40,259 bases of DNA from an uncultured Bacteroidales bacterium (GCA_902774055.1 CACYGX010000027.1:1-40259); one strand, 5' to 3'; shown: positions 30,694-38,080, counted from the first letter of the stretch. Program-made: numbers and translations. The notes: generated by a model not told the origin, from the letters alone.

Positions 30694-33183
30694 ATGACTA
30701 TGAAACAGCAATCATTTCTCCTTCGTGCAGTCGCATTTATGGTGGCTCTCGCGTGTGCCCTCGGCGCCGGCGCCTATTCTTTCCAGACAGGCGGCATCTA
30801 TTACAACGTCACAAGCCAGCCCAATAGAACCGTTGAAGTGACCTACATGGATGCCAGCTACTATTCCCTTGGTGCCTATGACGGTAATATTACCATTCCC
30901 GGCACTGTAACCTACAACGGCTATATCTATACGGTGACCCGCATCGGAGATCGTGCCTTCTACAATGCCGATGGCCTGACATCACTGACTATTCCCAGTA
31001 CGGTGTTATCCATCGGCGAACTTGCGTTCTGTTGGCAAGAGGACCATTATTGTAATCGTCTGACCTCGATAACCATCCCTAACTCTGTTCAAACCATAGC
31101 AAATGAAGCATTCCGGAAATGCTATGCTTTGCGGACGGTCGTTATCGGTGATGGCGTTACCAGCATCGGGGAATCTGCCTTCGCTAAATGCATAAATTTG
31201 ACGAATCTGACCATCGGCAGCTCGGTGACGTCGATTGGCGCCGACGCGTTTTGGGGCGCCGGCTACGATCCCGATGACAGCAGTTCCAACGCCAGCGGAT
31301 TGACAATCACGAGCAAAGCGGTCAATCCGCCCACCATCCAGAGCAGCACCTTTCCCAGCAAGACCTACAGCTATGCCACGCTGAAAGTGCCCTTAGGCTC
31401 CAAGAGTGCCTATCAGTCAGCAAATTACTGGCGGAATTTTAGCTACATCCAGGAATTTTACAGCTTGGAGCAAGCTTTGAATGTCAGTGGAGGTAACATC
31501 ACTTTCTTAAGCGCGGGCGACTATCCTTGGATAACCTTGCAAGGTTCAGGAAGGGTGTACGCCCAATCTGGCAATGCCGGTGTTTCTTCCAGCACCTCGG
31601 AAATGACCGCCACCGTCAGCGTCGCTAGAACTTCAACATTATCATTCGACTTTAAGGCTTGGGGTGAGGGGTCAAATTATGACGTATGCCGATTTTTGAT
31701 CGACGGTGTGGAGCAGTTCAAATATGGCGCCCGTGATAATGACTGGGAAACCTATAGCGTGGATCTCTCTGCTGGTAGCCATACGCTCACTTGGAGCTAC
31801 AGCAAGGACGGCAGCGTCAATCCCACGGGCGATTACTTCGCTGTGGATAATGTCGCTATCACCGCGAAGACCGAGGCCTACGCCTGCTACACGTCGTCGA
31901 ACAAGACGTTGACGTTCTACTACGACAACCAGCGCGCTTCCCGCTCGGGCACGACCTACGACCTGAACACGGGCACCAGCAACCCCGGTTGGTACACCGA
32001 TGGCACCCGTGCCAATGTGACCAATGTGGTCTTTAACTCGTCGTTTGCCAATGCCCGCCCGACGAGCACTCGGAATTGGTTCTGTAGCATGGAGAACCTT
32101 CAATCCATCACGGGCATAAGTTACCTGAACACCAGCGAGGTGACGAGCATGATGAATATGTTCCGTGGATGCGAGCAATTGGCAAGCCTTGATGTGAGCC
32201 ACTTCAACACAGCCAAGGTGACAACCATGTCTTGCATGTTCTGTAATTGCAGCAGCTTGACAAGCCTTGGTGTGAGTGGTTTTAATACGTCCCAGGTGAC
32301 AAATATGACAGATATGTTCTATGGTTGCTCTGGCTTGACGAGCCTTGACTTGAGAGGTTTCAACACGTCCAAGGTAACCAATATGAACGCCATGTTCAAA
32401 GGTTGCTCTAGCTTGGCGAGCCTAGACTTGAGCAGCTTTAACACGTCCCAGGTGACAGATATGACAGGTATGTTCTATGATTGCTCTGGCTTGACGAGGC
32501 TTGACTTGAGCAGTTTCAACACAGCCAATGTGACAGATATGTCAGAGATGTTCTATCGTTGCTCTGGCTTGACGGGGCTTGACTTGAGCGGTTTCAGCAC
32601 GTCCAAGGTAACCAATATGAAAGACATGTTCTATTACTGCTCTGGCCTGACGAGCCTTGACGTAAGCCACTTCAACACAGCCAATGTGACAAGCATGAAG
32701 AGAATGTTCTGTGGCTGCAGCAATCTTTCGAGCCTTAACTTGAGCAGTTTCAACACGGCAAAGGTGACAGATATGTATTGTATGTTTAATAGCTGCTCCA
32801 ACCTGACTACCGTCTATGTGAGCGAGGATTGGAGCACGGAGGCTGTAACGACTTCCTATTATATGTTCGATAGCAGCACCCACCTGGTGGGCGGCCAGGG
32901 CACGACCTGGGACGCATCCAACCCGAAGGACAAGACCTATGCCCACATCGACGGCGGCCCCAGCAACCCGGGCTACTTCACCGATAAAAACGCCAGCCTG
33001 CGCGGCGACGTGAATGGCGACAACGATGTGACGATTGCCGATGTGTCGGCCTTGATCGACTACTTGTTGACGGGCGATCCTACTGGCGTCAACCTGGCAG
33101 CCGCTAATTGCAATGGCGATAGCGATGTCAGCATCGCCGACGTCAGCGCCCTCATCGACTACCTGCTCACCGGCAGCTGGTAA
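30694..33183 (+). CDS. Intact BspA-like surface protein: LRR_5, MAM-like, DUF285 and dockerin-like domains
   Basis: 829 residues, starting at MTMKQQ (or the next Met, 30700). This is the only member of the family here with a full signal peptide; the hydrophobic core VAFMVALACALGAGA ends before YSFQTGG. LRR_5 repeats run to about 255, then a MAM-like beta-sandwich to about 395 (STLSFDFKAWGEGSN), both almost identical to the second surface protein. A longer DUF285 array (about 400-760, units such as LTSLDLRGFNTSKVTNM) follows, and two dockerin-like loops end the protein (GDVNGDNDVTIADVSAL). Probably exported and displayed at the surface as an adhesin or scaffold. It shows what the damaged second protein should look like. 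Confidence 0.85.
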   Translation: MTMKQQSFLLRAVAFMVALACALGAGAYSFQTGGIYYNVTSQPNRTVEVTYMDASYYSLGAYDGNITIPGTVTYNGYIYTVTRIGDRAFYNADGLTSLTIPSTVLSIGELAFCWQEDHYCNRLTSITIPNSVQTIANEAFRKCYALRTVVIGDGVTSIGESAFAKCINLTNLTIGSSVTSIGADAFWGAGYDPDDSSSNASGLTITSKAVNPPTIQSSTFPSKTYSYATLKVPLGSKSAYQSANYWRNFSYIQEFYSLEQALNVSGGNITFLSAGDYPWITLQGSGRVYAQSGNAGVSSSTSEMTATVSVARTSTLSFDFKAWGEGSNYDVCRFLIDGVEQFKYGARDNDWETYSVDLSAGSHTLTWSYSKDGSVNPTGDYFAVDNVAITAKTEAYACYTSSNKTLTFYYDNQRASRSGTTYDLNTGTSNPGWYTDGTRANVTNVVFNSSFANARPTSTRNWFCSMENLQSITGISYLNTSEVTSMMNMFRGCEQLASLDVSHFNTAKVTTMSCMFCNCSSLTSLGVSGFNTSQVTNMTDMFYGCSGLTSLDLRGFNTSKVTNMNAMFKGCSSLASLDLSSFNTSQVTDMTGMFYDCSGLTRLDLSSFNTANVTDMSEMFYRCSGLTGLDLSGFSTSKVTNMKDMFYYCSGLTSLDVSHFNTANVTSMKRMFCGCSNLSSLNLSSFNTAKVTDMYCMFNSCSNLTTVYVSEDWSTEAVTTSYYMFDSSTHLVGGQGTTWDASNPKDKTYAHIDGGPSNPGYFTDKNASLRGDVNGDNDVTIADVSALIDYLLTGDPTGVNLAAANCNGDSDVSIADVSALIDYLLTGSW

Positions 33184-33440
33184 TTTCTAAAAGGAAAACA
33201 ATAAATACAATAAGTACTATAGTGGCGTCCTCATTCCTGACGGGGTGCGGACGCCCTTGTATTTATTGTGTTTATTGTCTTCATTTTGAAAGAGTCGCGA
33301 ACGCCTTCGTGTACACGTGCCAGCATCGTGGATATCACCTCACAGCGCTCTGAAAAATCAAAACAAATCGCACACAAATTCAAACAAATCATTTTTCAAA
33401 TTTGTCATCACTAGTGTCAATAGTTCTATCATAGAACAAC
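33184..33440 (+). repeat. Intergenic repeat, copy 3 (partial)
   Basis: From about 33222 the DNA matches the 3' flank of the first and second surface genes: TGGCGTCCTCATTCC, GCGGACGCCC, then CGCCTTCGTGTACACGTGCC and the left 17-bp arm (about 33352). The right arm and the promoter part are missing. GGCGTCC and GGACGCC (33234-33255) form the terminator-like hairpin. No gene is seen. Confidence 0.7.
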
Positions 33441-33528
33441 GTCTTTTCAAGGTCTAATCGGTTGAGCAACTTTTCCAAAATTATAAAAGTCAGGACGAGT
33501 ACCAGCGCCCCATGAACAATATAATCGT
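33441..33528 (+). repeat. Fused relics of two dispersed repeats
   Basis: GTCTTTTCAAGGTCTAATCGG (33441 on, as at 27926 and 36009) runs into GGACGAGTACCAGCGCC and CATGAACAAT (33493-33518), the end part of the 330-bp duplicated sequence. The two relics are adjacent here but separate elsewhere. Confidence 0.6.
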
Positions 33529-33540
33529 GAAGAATTGAGC

Positions 33541-33567
33541 GCAATGCCATGCTTGCATGAGCATTGC
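33541..33567. other. Strong hairpin or cruciform between relics
   Basis: GCAATGC (33541-33547) pairs with GCATTGC (33561-33567), and inside CATGC pairs with GCATG around TT, leaving one bulged A. No T-tract follows. Confidence 0.5.
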
Positions 33568-33588
33568 CGAGCGAGAACGATTTATCCC

Positions 33589-33645
33589 AATCACCGATAA
33601 AGATGAGAAAAAGAAATGTTTAGCAATATTTTTTACTACCTTTGC
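33589..33645 (+). promoter_or_regulatory. Promoter block of the lipoprotein gene
   Basis: AATCACCGATAAAGATGAG, then AATGTTTAG, then TACCTTTG at 33638-33645. It is a copy of the dispersed block seen before the HAD gene and at 35322. The leader to the ATG is about 65 bases. Confidence 0.6.
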
Positions 33646-33716
33646 AACGCACAATGATATATAAACAAGATATCACTTAATTAGAATTCACAATTTAATA
33701 TTTAATGATTTACACA

Positions 33717-34643
33717 ATGAAAACGATTAAGCTATTTATTTTATTATTGTCGTTTGCTGCGGGGCTGGCATCTCTTACATCATGTGGAAATGATGAACCA
33801 ATGCCTGTGGCTAAGGCTCCTGTCTTCGCTATGAACGAAAGCTTCACAATCACCGCAACCTGCCCGAACAGTTACAAGGCATTTATTAACGGTGAGGAGA
33901 AAACACTGCCCTATACAGTTACCCAAACTAATAAGCAACAGACCATCGTGGTTAAGGGCTATGGCTATGGTGACGGTATGCAAAATAGTGAGACCGTTGA
34001 GCAGTCCTTCGTGGTACCTGCTAAGCACATAGATGGATATGTTGACCTGGGACTGCCTAGCGGCACGCTATGGGCGACGTGCAACGTGGGCGCAAGCGCA
34101 CCCGAGGAATTTGGTGACTACTTCGCCTGGGGCGAGACCGAGCCCAAGGACTTCTATGACTGGAGCACCTACAAGTGGTGCAACGGCGACGAGGAAACGC
34201 TGACGAAGTACAGCGACGAAAGTTCTTTTGGCTACAACGGTTTTGTAGACAACAAGACGGAGTTGGATCGCGAGGACGATGCCGCCTGTGCCCATTATCC
34301 TGGTGGCCGCATGCCTTCGTGGGAGCAAATTCAAGAACTGTGTGACAGTTGCACTTGGAAGTGGACCCAGCTCAATGGTGTAAACGGCATGATGGTCACT
34401 GGTCCCAATGGCAACACCATGTTCTTGCCCGCAACGAGCCAAAAGGATGATTCCCCCCAAGGCTTCAGTGACCCGGACGGCAACTATTGGTCACGCACGC
34501 TCGATCAATCAATCCGCTCCATCGCCCTAGGCTTCTTCTCGGGCTCGCAATATATCGGCATATGGGGCGACCACTGGTACCTCCTATCCGGTTTCCGCTA
34601 CCAGGGGTTTGCAGTGCGTGCCGTGCTTGACTCCCAGGATTGA
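33717..34643 (+). CDS. Lipoprotein with Fibrobacter succinogenes major paralogous domain
   Basis: 308 residues from the ATG at 33717; an earlier in-frame ATG at 33705 adds four residues. The lipoprotein signal ends at LTSC, Cys23. Residues about 35-100 form a small beta domain (FTITATCPNSYKAFINGEEK). From about 106 comes the paralogous domain typical of Fibrobacter and Bacteroidales surface proteins: YVDLGLPSGTLWATCNVGA, FAWGETEPK, GGRMPSWEQ and a YWSRT segment, closing with GFAVRAVL. The domain has a C-type-lectin or sulfatase-modifying-factor-like layout, and its role is unknown. It has its own promoter and a strong terminator, so it is monocistronic. Confidence 0.82.
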   Translation: MKTIKLFILLLSFAAGLASLTSCGNDEPMPVAKAPVFAMNESFTITATCPNSYKAFINGEEKTLPYTVTQTNKQQTIVVKGYGYGDGMQNSETVEQSFVVPAKHIDGYVDLGLPSGTLWATCNVGASAPEEFGDYFAWGETEPKDFYDWSTYKWCNGDEETLTKYSDESSFGYNGFVDNKTELDREDDAACAHYPGGRMPSWEQIQELCDSCTWKWTQLNGVNGMMVTGPNGNTMFLPATSQKDDSPQGFSDPDGNYWSRTLDQSIRSIALGFFSGSQYIGIWGDHWYLLSGFRYQGFAVRAVLDSQD

Positions 34644-34704
34644 CACCCTTGACCGAGAAACAGAAAAACGTTTATCTACGGATACACAAGCCTAGCAATT
34701 ATCT

Positions 34705-34735
34705 AAAAAAAGACGGCAATCGCCGTCTTTTTTTT
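34705..34735 (+). terminator. Strong terminator of the lipoprotein gene
   Basis: GACGGC and GCCGTC with loop AATC (34712-34727) are flanked by seven A and eight T residues, so it can work on both strands. Confidence 0.9.
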
Positions 34736-34784
34736 CATATTTAACGATATCTCGACGAAAATACAATCTGTGTCAATCAGTATG

Positions 34785-34930
34785 TTACCACCCCCTCCCT
34801 CTTAGCTAAGAGGGGAGGCCGTTAGTGCGGGGGCGTTGGTGCTGCAAGATCTACGGGATATCATGGTGCAAAAATACTCCTTCGGCTCTCCGCGCCACCT
34901 CCCCTAACTATTAGGGGGACACCAATACAT
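34785..34930. repeat. Hairpin-ended, possibly MITE-like element
   Basis: The left end carries CCTCCCTCTTAGCTAAGAGG with GGAGG, and the right end CACCTCCCCTAACTATTAGG with GGGACACC. Each is a hairpin, and the two ends are roughly inverted copies of each other. The 85 bases between have no frame. Nothing else was recognised between the terminator and 35014. Confidence 0.4.
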
Positions 34931-35013
34931 TTTAGGGTATCACTATTCTATAGAGAAAAAGATACCGAGACCCATCGATATATCGCTGGTTTCCAGTGCA
35001 TTATCTGGAGTGC

Positions 35014-35345
35014 GATCCTGTTGGGCCTTTCAAGCGGTATCTCAAGAGTCGTTATAATACGTTAAAAGATTGTGATATTGTGATTTATGAACGGTTGCCA
35101 TCTCGTAATAATCGTTGAAAACCCCTGTTATACCACAAAAGGGGGGTACACTGTATCCCCCAAAAATCCGCTGAATGTCAAGCAGGAGAGCAAAGACTTG
35201 AAGGATATCATTGCCCGTTTCAACGAGCGATTGGACGAGCCCTTCGTCACCGTCAACACTGTGACTGGCGACAAGGGCATGAAGCAGGCGCAGGATGAGT
35301 ACCAGCGCCTCATGAACAATAAATCACCGAAATCTAAGAGAAAAT
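35014..35345 (+). repeat. 330-bp duplicated relic, copy 1
   Basis: From GATCCTGTTGGG to the AATCTAAGAGAAAATG region it matches 36526-36856 over its full length with scattered changes. Two overlapping readings exist: the end of a frame (DPVGPFKRYLKSRYNTLKD, then IYERLPSRNNR and stop), and a second frame ending MNNKSPKSKRK (35087-35347). In the middle GGGGGGTACACTGTATCCCCC is nearly a perfect palindrome. These look like the joined ends of ancestral genes. Confidence 0.75.
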
Positions 35346-35347
35346 GA
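35087..35347 (+). pseudogene. Possible remnant of a gene 3' end (86-codon frame)
   Basis: The frame starts MNGCHLVIIVENPC, crosses a G-rich palindrome, and ends in a helical, charged stretch (DLKDIIARFNERLDEPFVTV, KQAQDEYQRLMNN) with a KSPKSKRK tail. Only the second half looks like real protein. In the duplicate at 36.7 kb the same stretch is broken by a one-base shift (GACTTGAAGAGATC). I do not recognise the family. It is probably the C-terminal part of a lost protein rather than a working gene. Confidence 0.45.
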
Positions 35348-35375
35348 GTGTTTAGGCGAAAAAATCGCTACCTTT
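35322..35375 (+). promoter_or_regulatory. Promoter block of the second four-TM gene
   Basis: AATCACCGAAATCTAAGAG, then GTGTTTAGG, then TACCTTTG at 35368-35375. The block overlaps the 3' end of the preceding remnant. The leader to the ATG is about 70 bases. Confidence 0.6.
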
Positions 35376-35450
35376 GCGTAGTTTTTAATGTGGTTGCTAC
35401 GTCCAATGAGCAAACAAGATGAAATAACAAACAATTAATAAAGACTGATT

Positions 35451-35990
35451 ATGGAAGAACAGAATGTGATAAAACAGGAAAATAGTGATGTGCAGTACTT
35501 GCAGGAACTGCGTCAGCGCATCAATGAAAAAGCTGAGAAAATGATTGCTTTCGGAATGGGAAGTAAGTTTGGTTGGTTAGCAGCATTTGGTATTCTTATT
35601 GTGTTTGAGGTATTGAGCTGCTACTTTGGTTGGATAGATGATTTTTGGGCCTTTAATGCTTTCGTTATTGCTAGCGCAATTACTGCTTTTATAATTGGAA
35701 TGATCATGCATCACCATGTTGCTGCTATGAAAAAAGCAGGAAATGCTCCGCAGCAATATCGTGCAGCGAAACGATTCATCAAAACCGAACAAATGGCATT
35801 GCCAATTATCCTTGCCGTTGCGTTTCTTGCCAAAGATATTGTCAAGACTCATGGAGCTGATTTTGGTGCAGGCCTGTTCGCATCATGTTTCCTTATTGTT
35901 CTTGGCATTATTTGTTTTTGGGTCAGACCGCAGTCGTCTATCGACAAGGATTTTTATAATGATGTTGAAGAACTAGGAGAGTATAAATGA
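35451..35990 (+). CDS. Hypothetical four-TM membrane protein
   Basis: 179 residues. A Glu/Lys-rich, probably coiled N-terminus (1-35, YLQELRQRINEKAEK) precedes hydrophobic helices at about 42-59, 66-87, 115-127 and 140-157, and an acidic tail (DFYNDVEELGEYK). HHHVAAMKK follows the second helix. No family is recognised. Its length and plan resemble the protein at 27.37 kb, and both are tied to the same promoter-block repeats. It is AT-rich compared with the GC-rich surface-protein genes. Confidence 0.65.
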   Translation: MEEQNVIKQENSDVQYLQELRQRINEKAEKMIAFGMGSKFGWLAAFGILIVFEVLSCYFGWIDDFWAFNAFVIASAITAFIIGMIMHHHVAAMKKAGNAPQQYRAAKRFIKTEQMALPIILAVAFLAKDIVKTHGADFGAGLFASCFLIVLGIICFWVRPQSSIDKDFYNDVEELGEYK

Positions 35991-36008
35991 ACTAATACTT
36001 CGCTTAGC

Positions 36009-36062
36009 GTCTTTTCAAGGCATACGCGGTTGATTTACCTTTGCAACAAGTAAATCAACCGC
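36009..36062 (+). promoter_or_regulatory. Promoter within a 13-bp perfect inverted repeat
   Basis: GCGGTTGATTTAC (36026-36038) is exactly mirrored at 36050-36062. TACCTTTG (36036-36043) starts in the left arm and ends in the 11-base spacer, and the expected start point is at the right arm. A dimeric repressor bound here would block transcription. GTCTTTTCAAGG just upstream marks the dispersed repeat. Confidence 0.6.
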
Positions 36063-36070
36063 AATTCTTT

Positions 36071-36277
36071 ATGATACTCACGATAAACGGAAAGCAGGCA
36101 GCGCTGAAGAAGGGGTCTTCGATAGAGTACGTATCGGAGAACCGCATCTTCACCGATGCCGATGACTACAGCATGGAGATAGAACTGCCCCTGGCAGACT
36201 GTCCGCAGAACCTCGACATCTTCGCCAACACCCTAGAAGTTGACCAGGAACTCAAGGGATTGGGAATCCTTGAGTGA
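36071..36277 (+). CDS. Truncated small protein, possibly a phage tail-type fragment
   Basis: 68 residues from the ATG at 36071; the frame extends upstream to a TTG inside the promoter, which is rejected. The sequence MILTINGKQAALKKGSSIEY, then ENRIFTDADDYSMEIELPL and CPQNLDIF, reminds me of the start of large Bacteroidales prophage tail-type proteins, but that is memory without a search. After NLDIF the sequence departs (ANTLEVDQELKGLG) and stops inside an ACTCAAGG/CCTTGAGT hairpin, as if the rest were deleted. A degraded copy of promoter and start lies at 27.93-28.02 kb. Expression is possible; function is unknown. Confidence 0.45.
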   Translation: MILTINGKQAALKKGSSIEYVSENRIFTDADDYSMEIELPLADCPQNLDIFANTLEVDQELKGLGILE

Positions 36278-36280
36278 AAA

Positions 36281-36306
36281 TCGGACAATCTTAAGAGACT
36301 GTCCGA
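36281..36306. other. Hairpin after the truncated small gene
   Basis: TCGGACA (36281-36287) pairs with TGTCCGA (36300-36306). There is no T-tract. Together with the ACTCAAGG/CCTTGAGT pair spanning the stop codon it may help end the transcript. Confidence 0.4.
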
Positions 36307-36525
36307 GAATGGTGCACGACGCGGGGGCGTTACCTCCCTCACTCGTCCCGCACCGCAAAAATAGCATAATTCTGTGAAATGCACCGCCGACATATCGGAT
36401 TATTTGCAACCGTTGAGAGATAAACCCGTCCTTGACTCTCTGTGAGGGAAATAAATTGTATTAATAAAAAAGGCACGGAATTTCTGTGGTAAACCGCAGA
36501 AATCCAGCGCCTGAATTGGAAGCGT
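36307..36525. other. Intergenic region, little recognised
   Basis: No gene is seen. It contains ACGCGGGGGCGTTACCTCCC, which resembles the G-rich middle of the element at 34.8 kb, and a 9-bp hairpin TTTCTGTGG/CCGCAGAAA at 36481-36502. Confidence 0.4.
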
Positions 36526-36856
36526 GATCCTGTTGGGACTTTCGGACAGTACTTTAAGAGTCGTTATGGTACGTTAAAGTATTGTGATTTTGTGATTTAT
36601 GAACGGTCGCCATCCCGTAATAATCGTCTAAAACCCCTGTTATACCACAAAAGGGGGGTACACTGTATCCTCCAATAATCCACTGAATATCAAGCATGAT
36701 AGCAAGGACTTGAAGAGATCATCGCCCGTCTTAACGAGCGATTGGACGAGCCCTTTGTCACCGCGGGCACCATGACCGGCGACAAGGGCATAAAGCAGGC
36801 GCAGGACGAGTACCAGCGCCTCATGAACAATAAATCACCGAAATCTAAAAGAATAT
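36526..36856 (+). repeat. 330-bp duplicated relic, copy 2 (frame-broken)
   Basis: Same content and order as 35014-35345, about 1.5 kb apart in direct orientation. The first frame reads through its former stop (IYERSPSRNNRLKPLLYHK). The second is shifted by one base and its palindrome has a mismatch. The end (ATCACCGAAATCTAAAAGAA) is a further copy of the promoter block, without its TTTG box. Confidence 0.75.
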
Positions 36857-36917
36857 GATGATGTCATGATAAACAGTTAAAATATATAAAATGAACTAGT
36901 GGCAGCAAAAAAAGTTA

Positions 36918-36925
36918 TAACTTTG
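36918..36925 (+). promoter_or_regulatory. TAACTTTG promoter box of the LRR protein gene
   Basis: It lies 25 bases before the ATG at 36950 and decides that start over an upstream GTG at 36899. Confidence 0.5.
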
Positions 36926-36949
36926 GTTCAAATTTTTAATAGAATTGAT

Positions 36950-37732
36950 ATGTGGTTTATATTTCTTACTATATTTGCTATTAGCATTGCTACGCTTATT
37001 ACATATTTGAATTATATGAATGCCAATAGAAAACAAGAATTCGATGGCATGATTATTATCCAGGCTCGCAATCAGGACATTTTAAGGGAAAAGATTAGAA
37101 AGATGACTGATCCACCTTCTCCACCATATGCAGTGCTCATTGATACAAAAGAAATAGAACTCTATGCATTTCAAGATTGTGAGGATATAGGTGCTGTATT
37201 AATAAAATCATCTTTCACAGAAATAGGTGCTTGGGCATTTCATCGTTGCTCTAATCTGAAGAAAATTGTTTTACCAGATTATACAAAGATAGGTTACAAG
37301 GCATTCACAGGTTGCACGAGCCTTAAAGAAATCGAGATTCCTGAAGGGACAGAAGTGGAATCTTCAGTATTCGCAGATTGTATAGCCCTTAAAAAGGTTG
37401 TGATATCGCAAGGTATCAGCAAGATATCGGATAAAATGTTTGCAGGGTGTATCGCATTGGAGGAAATAATAATTCCAGATAGTATCTATGAAATAGGTTG
37501 CGGTGCATTCAGTGATTGCCGTAGTTTAAAAGGAGTTTATATCCCTGATAAAATAAAGGAAATCAAATCTTCTGTTTTCAGTGGCTGTACAAGTTTAATG
37601 TTTTTTTCAATCCCACGAACAGTAAAAAGAATTGGTGACTGTGCGTTCTTTGGTTGCGAAAACCTAACGAATATTATAATTCCAGGAAGAGTTGAAACCA
37701 TTGATGCTTATGCATTCAGTGATTGTATTTAG
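36950..37732 (+). CDS. Membrane-anchored LRR_5 protein, probably 3'-truncated
   Basis: 260 residues from the ATG at 36950 (an in-frame GTG at 36899 would add 17). The N-terminus is one hydrophobic helix (MWFIFLTIFAISIATLITYL) acting as an anchor. From about 65 there are BspA-type LRR_5 repeats of about 23 residues: AFTGCTSLKEIEIPEG, MFAGCIALEEIIIPDS, AFSDCRSLKGVYIPDK, AFFGCENLTNIIIPGR. The protein ends AYAFSDCI, in the middle of a repeat and without the usual cap. It lacks a dockerin end and is far more AT-rich than the other LRR genes, which suggests a different origin. The abrupt stop lies about 350 bp before an integrative element, so its 3' end may have been replaced by insertion. Confidence 0.7.
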   Translation: MWFIFLTIFAISIATLITYLNYMNANRKQEFDGMIIIQARNQDILREKIRKMTDPPSPPYAVLIDTKEIELYAFQDCEDIGAVLIKSSFTEIGAWAFHRCSNLKKIVLPDYTKIGYKAFTGCTSLKEIEIPEGTEVESSVFADCIALKKVVISQGISKISDKMFAGCIALEEIIIPDSIYEIGCGAFSDCRSLKGVYIPDKIKEIKSSVFSGCTSLMFFSIPRTVKRIGDCAFFGCENLTNIIIPGRVETIDAYAFSDCI

Positions 37733-38080
37733 AGGCCTCAGACCAACCATGAACAGCACTGAACAACCAAATGTAAAACTCTGAAATACAGTTGCTTTTA
37801 GATTTTAACACTTCGAGACGTGTTTTTGGTTGCTTCGGAAATTCCCTATATTTTTGCCACGTATTTCTACCGCAGGGAATTTACGGGGCTTTATTTTTGC
37901 CACATCGTGAACGGAGTTGACAAAGGTTGCTGACGGATTACAATAGATGACAGGTTCCAAACCAGTTTTGAGAAAAGCAACATCGTGGCAAAAGACGACA
38001 TAGAGAGTCGAGTGTTTACTTGTAATGACCTTGCGTAGAGGTACAACAAAGAACATGTTGAACCAATAAATATCGCAAGT
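37733..38080. other. Probable left boundary region of an integrative element
   Basis: No gene is seen. TATTTTTGCCAC occurs twice (37849-37860 and 37892-37903), each containing a TAnnTTTG box. AAATTCCCT (37839-37847) is exactly mirrored by AGGGAATTT (37874-37882) around the first box. The leader to the HTH gene is about 180 bases from the second box. The attachment site should lie between the LRR stop and here, but its core cannot be fixed from one end. Confidence 0.5.

Noticed and set aside
33489-33497. GTCAGGACG as an inverted partner of the CGTCCTGAC break point in the surface genes
   Set aside because: Only 9 bp match and the surroundings are explained by a relic with GCAGGACGAG elsewhere; chance is sufficient.
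37733-38080. tRNA gene as integration target
   Set aside because: No cloverleaf or CCA-type 3' end is visible here; no tRNA or rRNA was recognised anywhere in the window.
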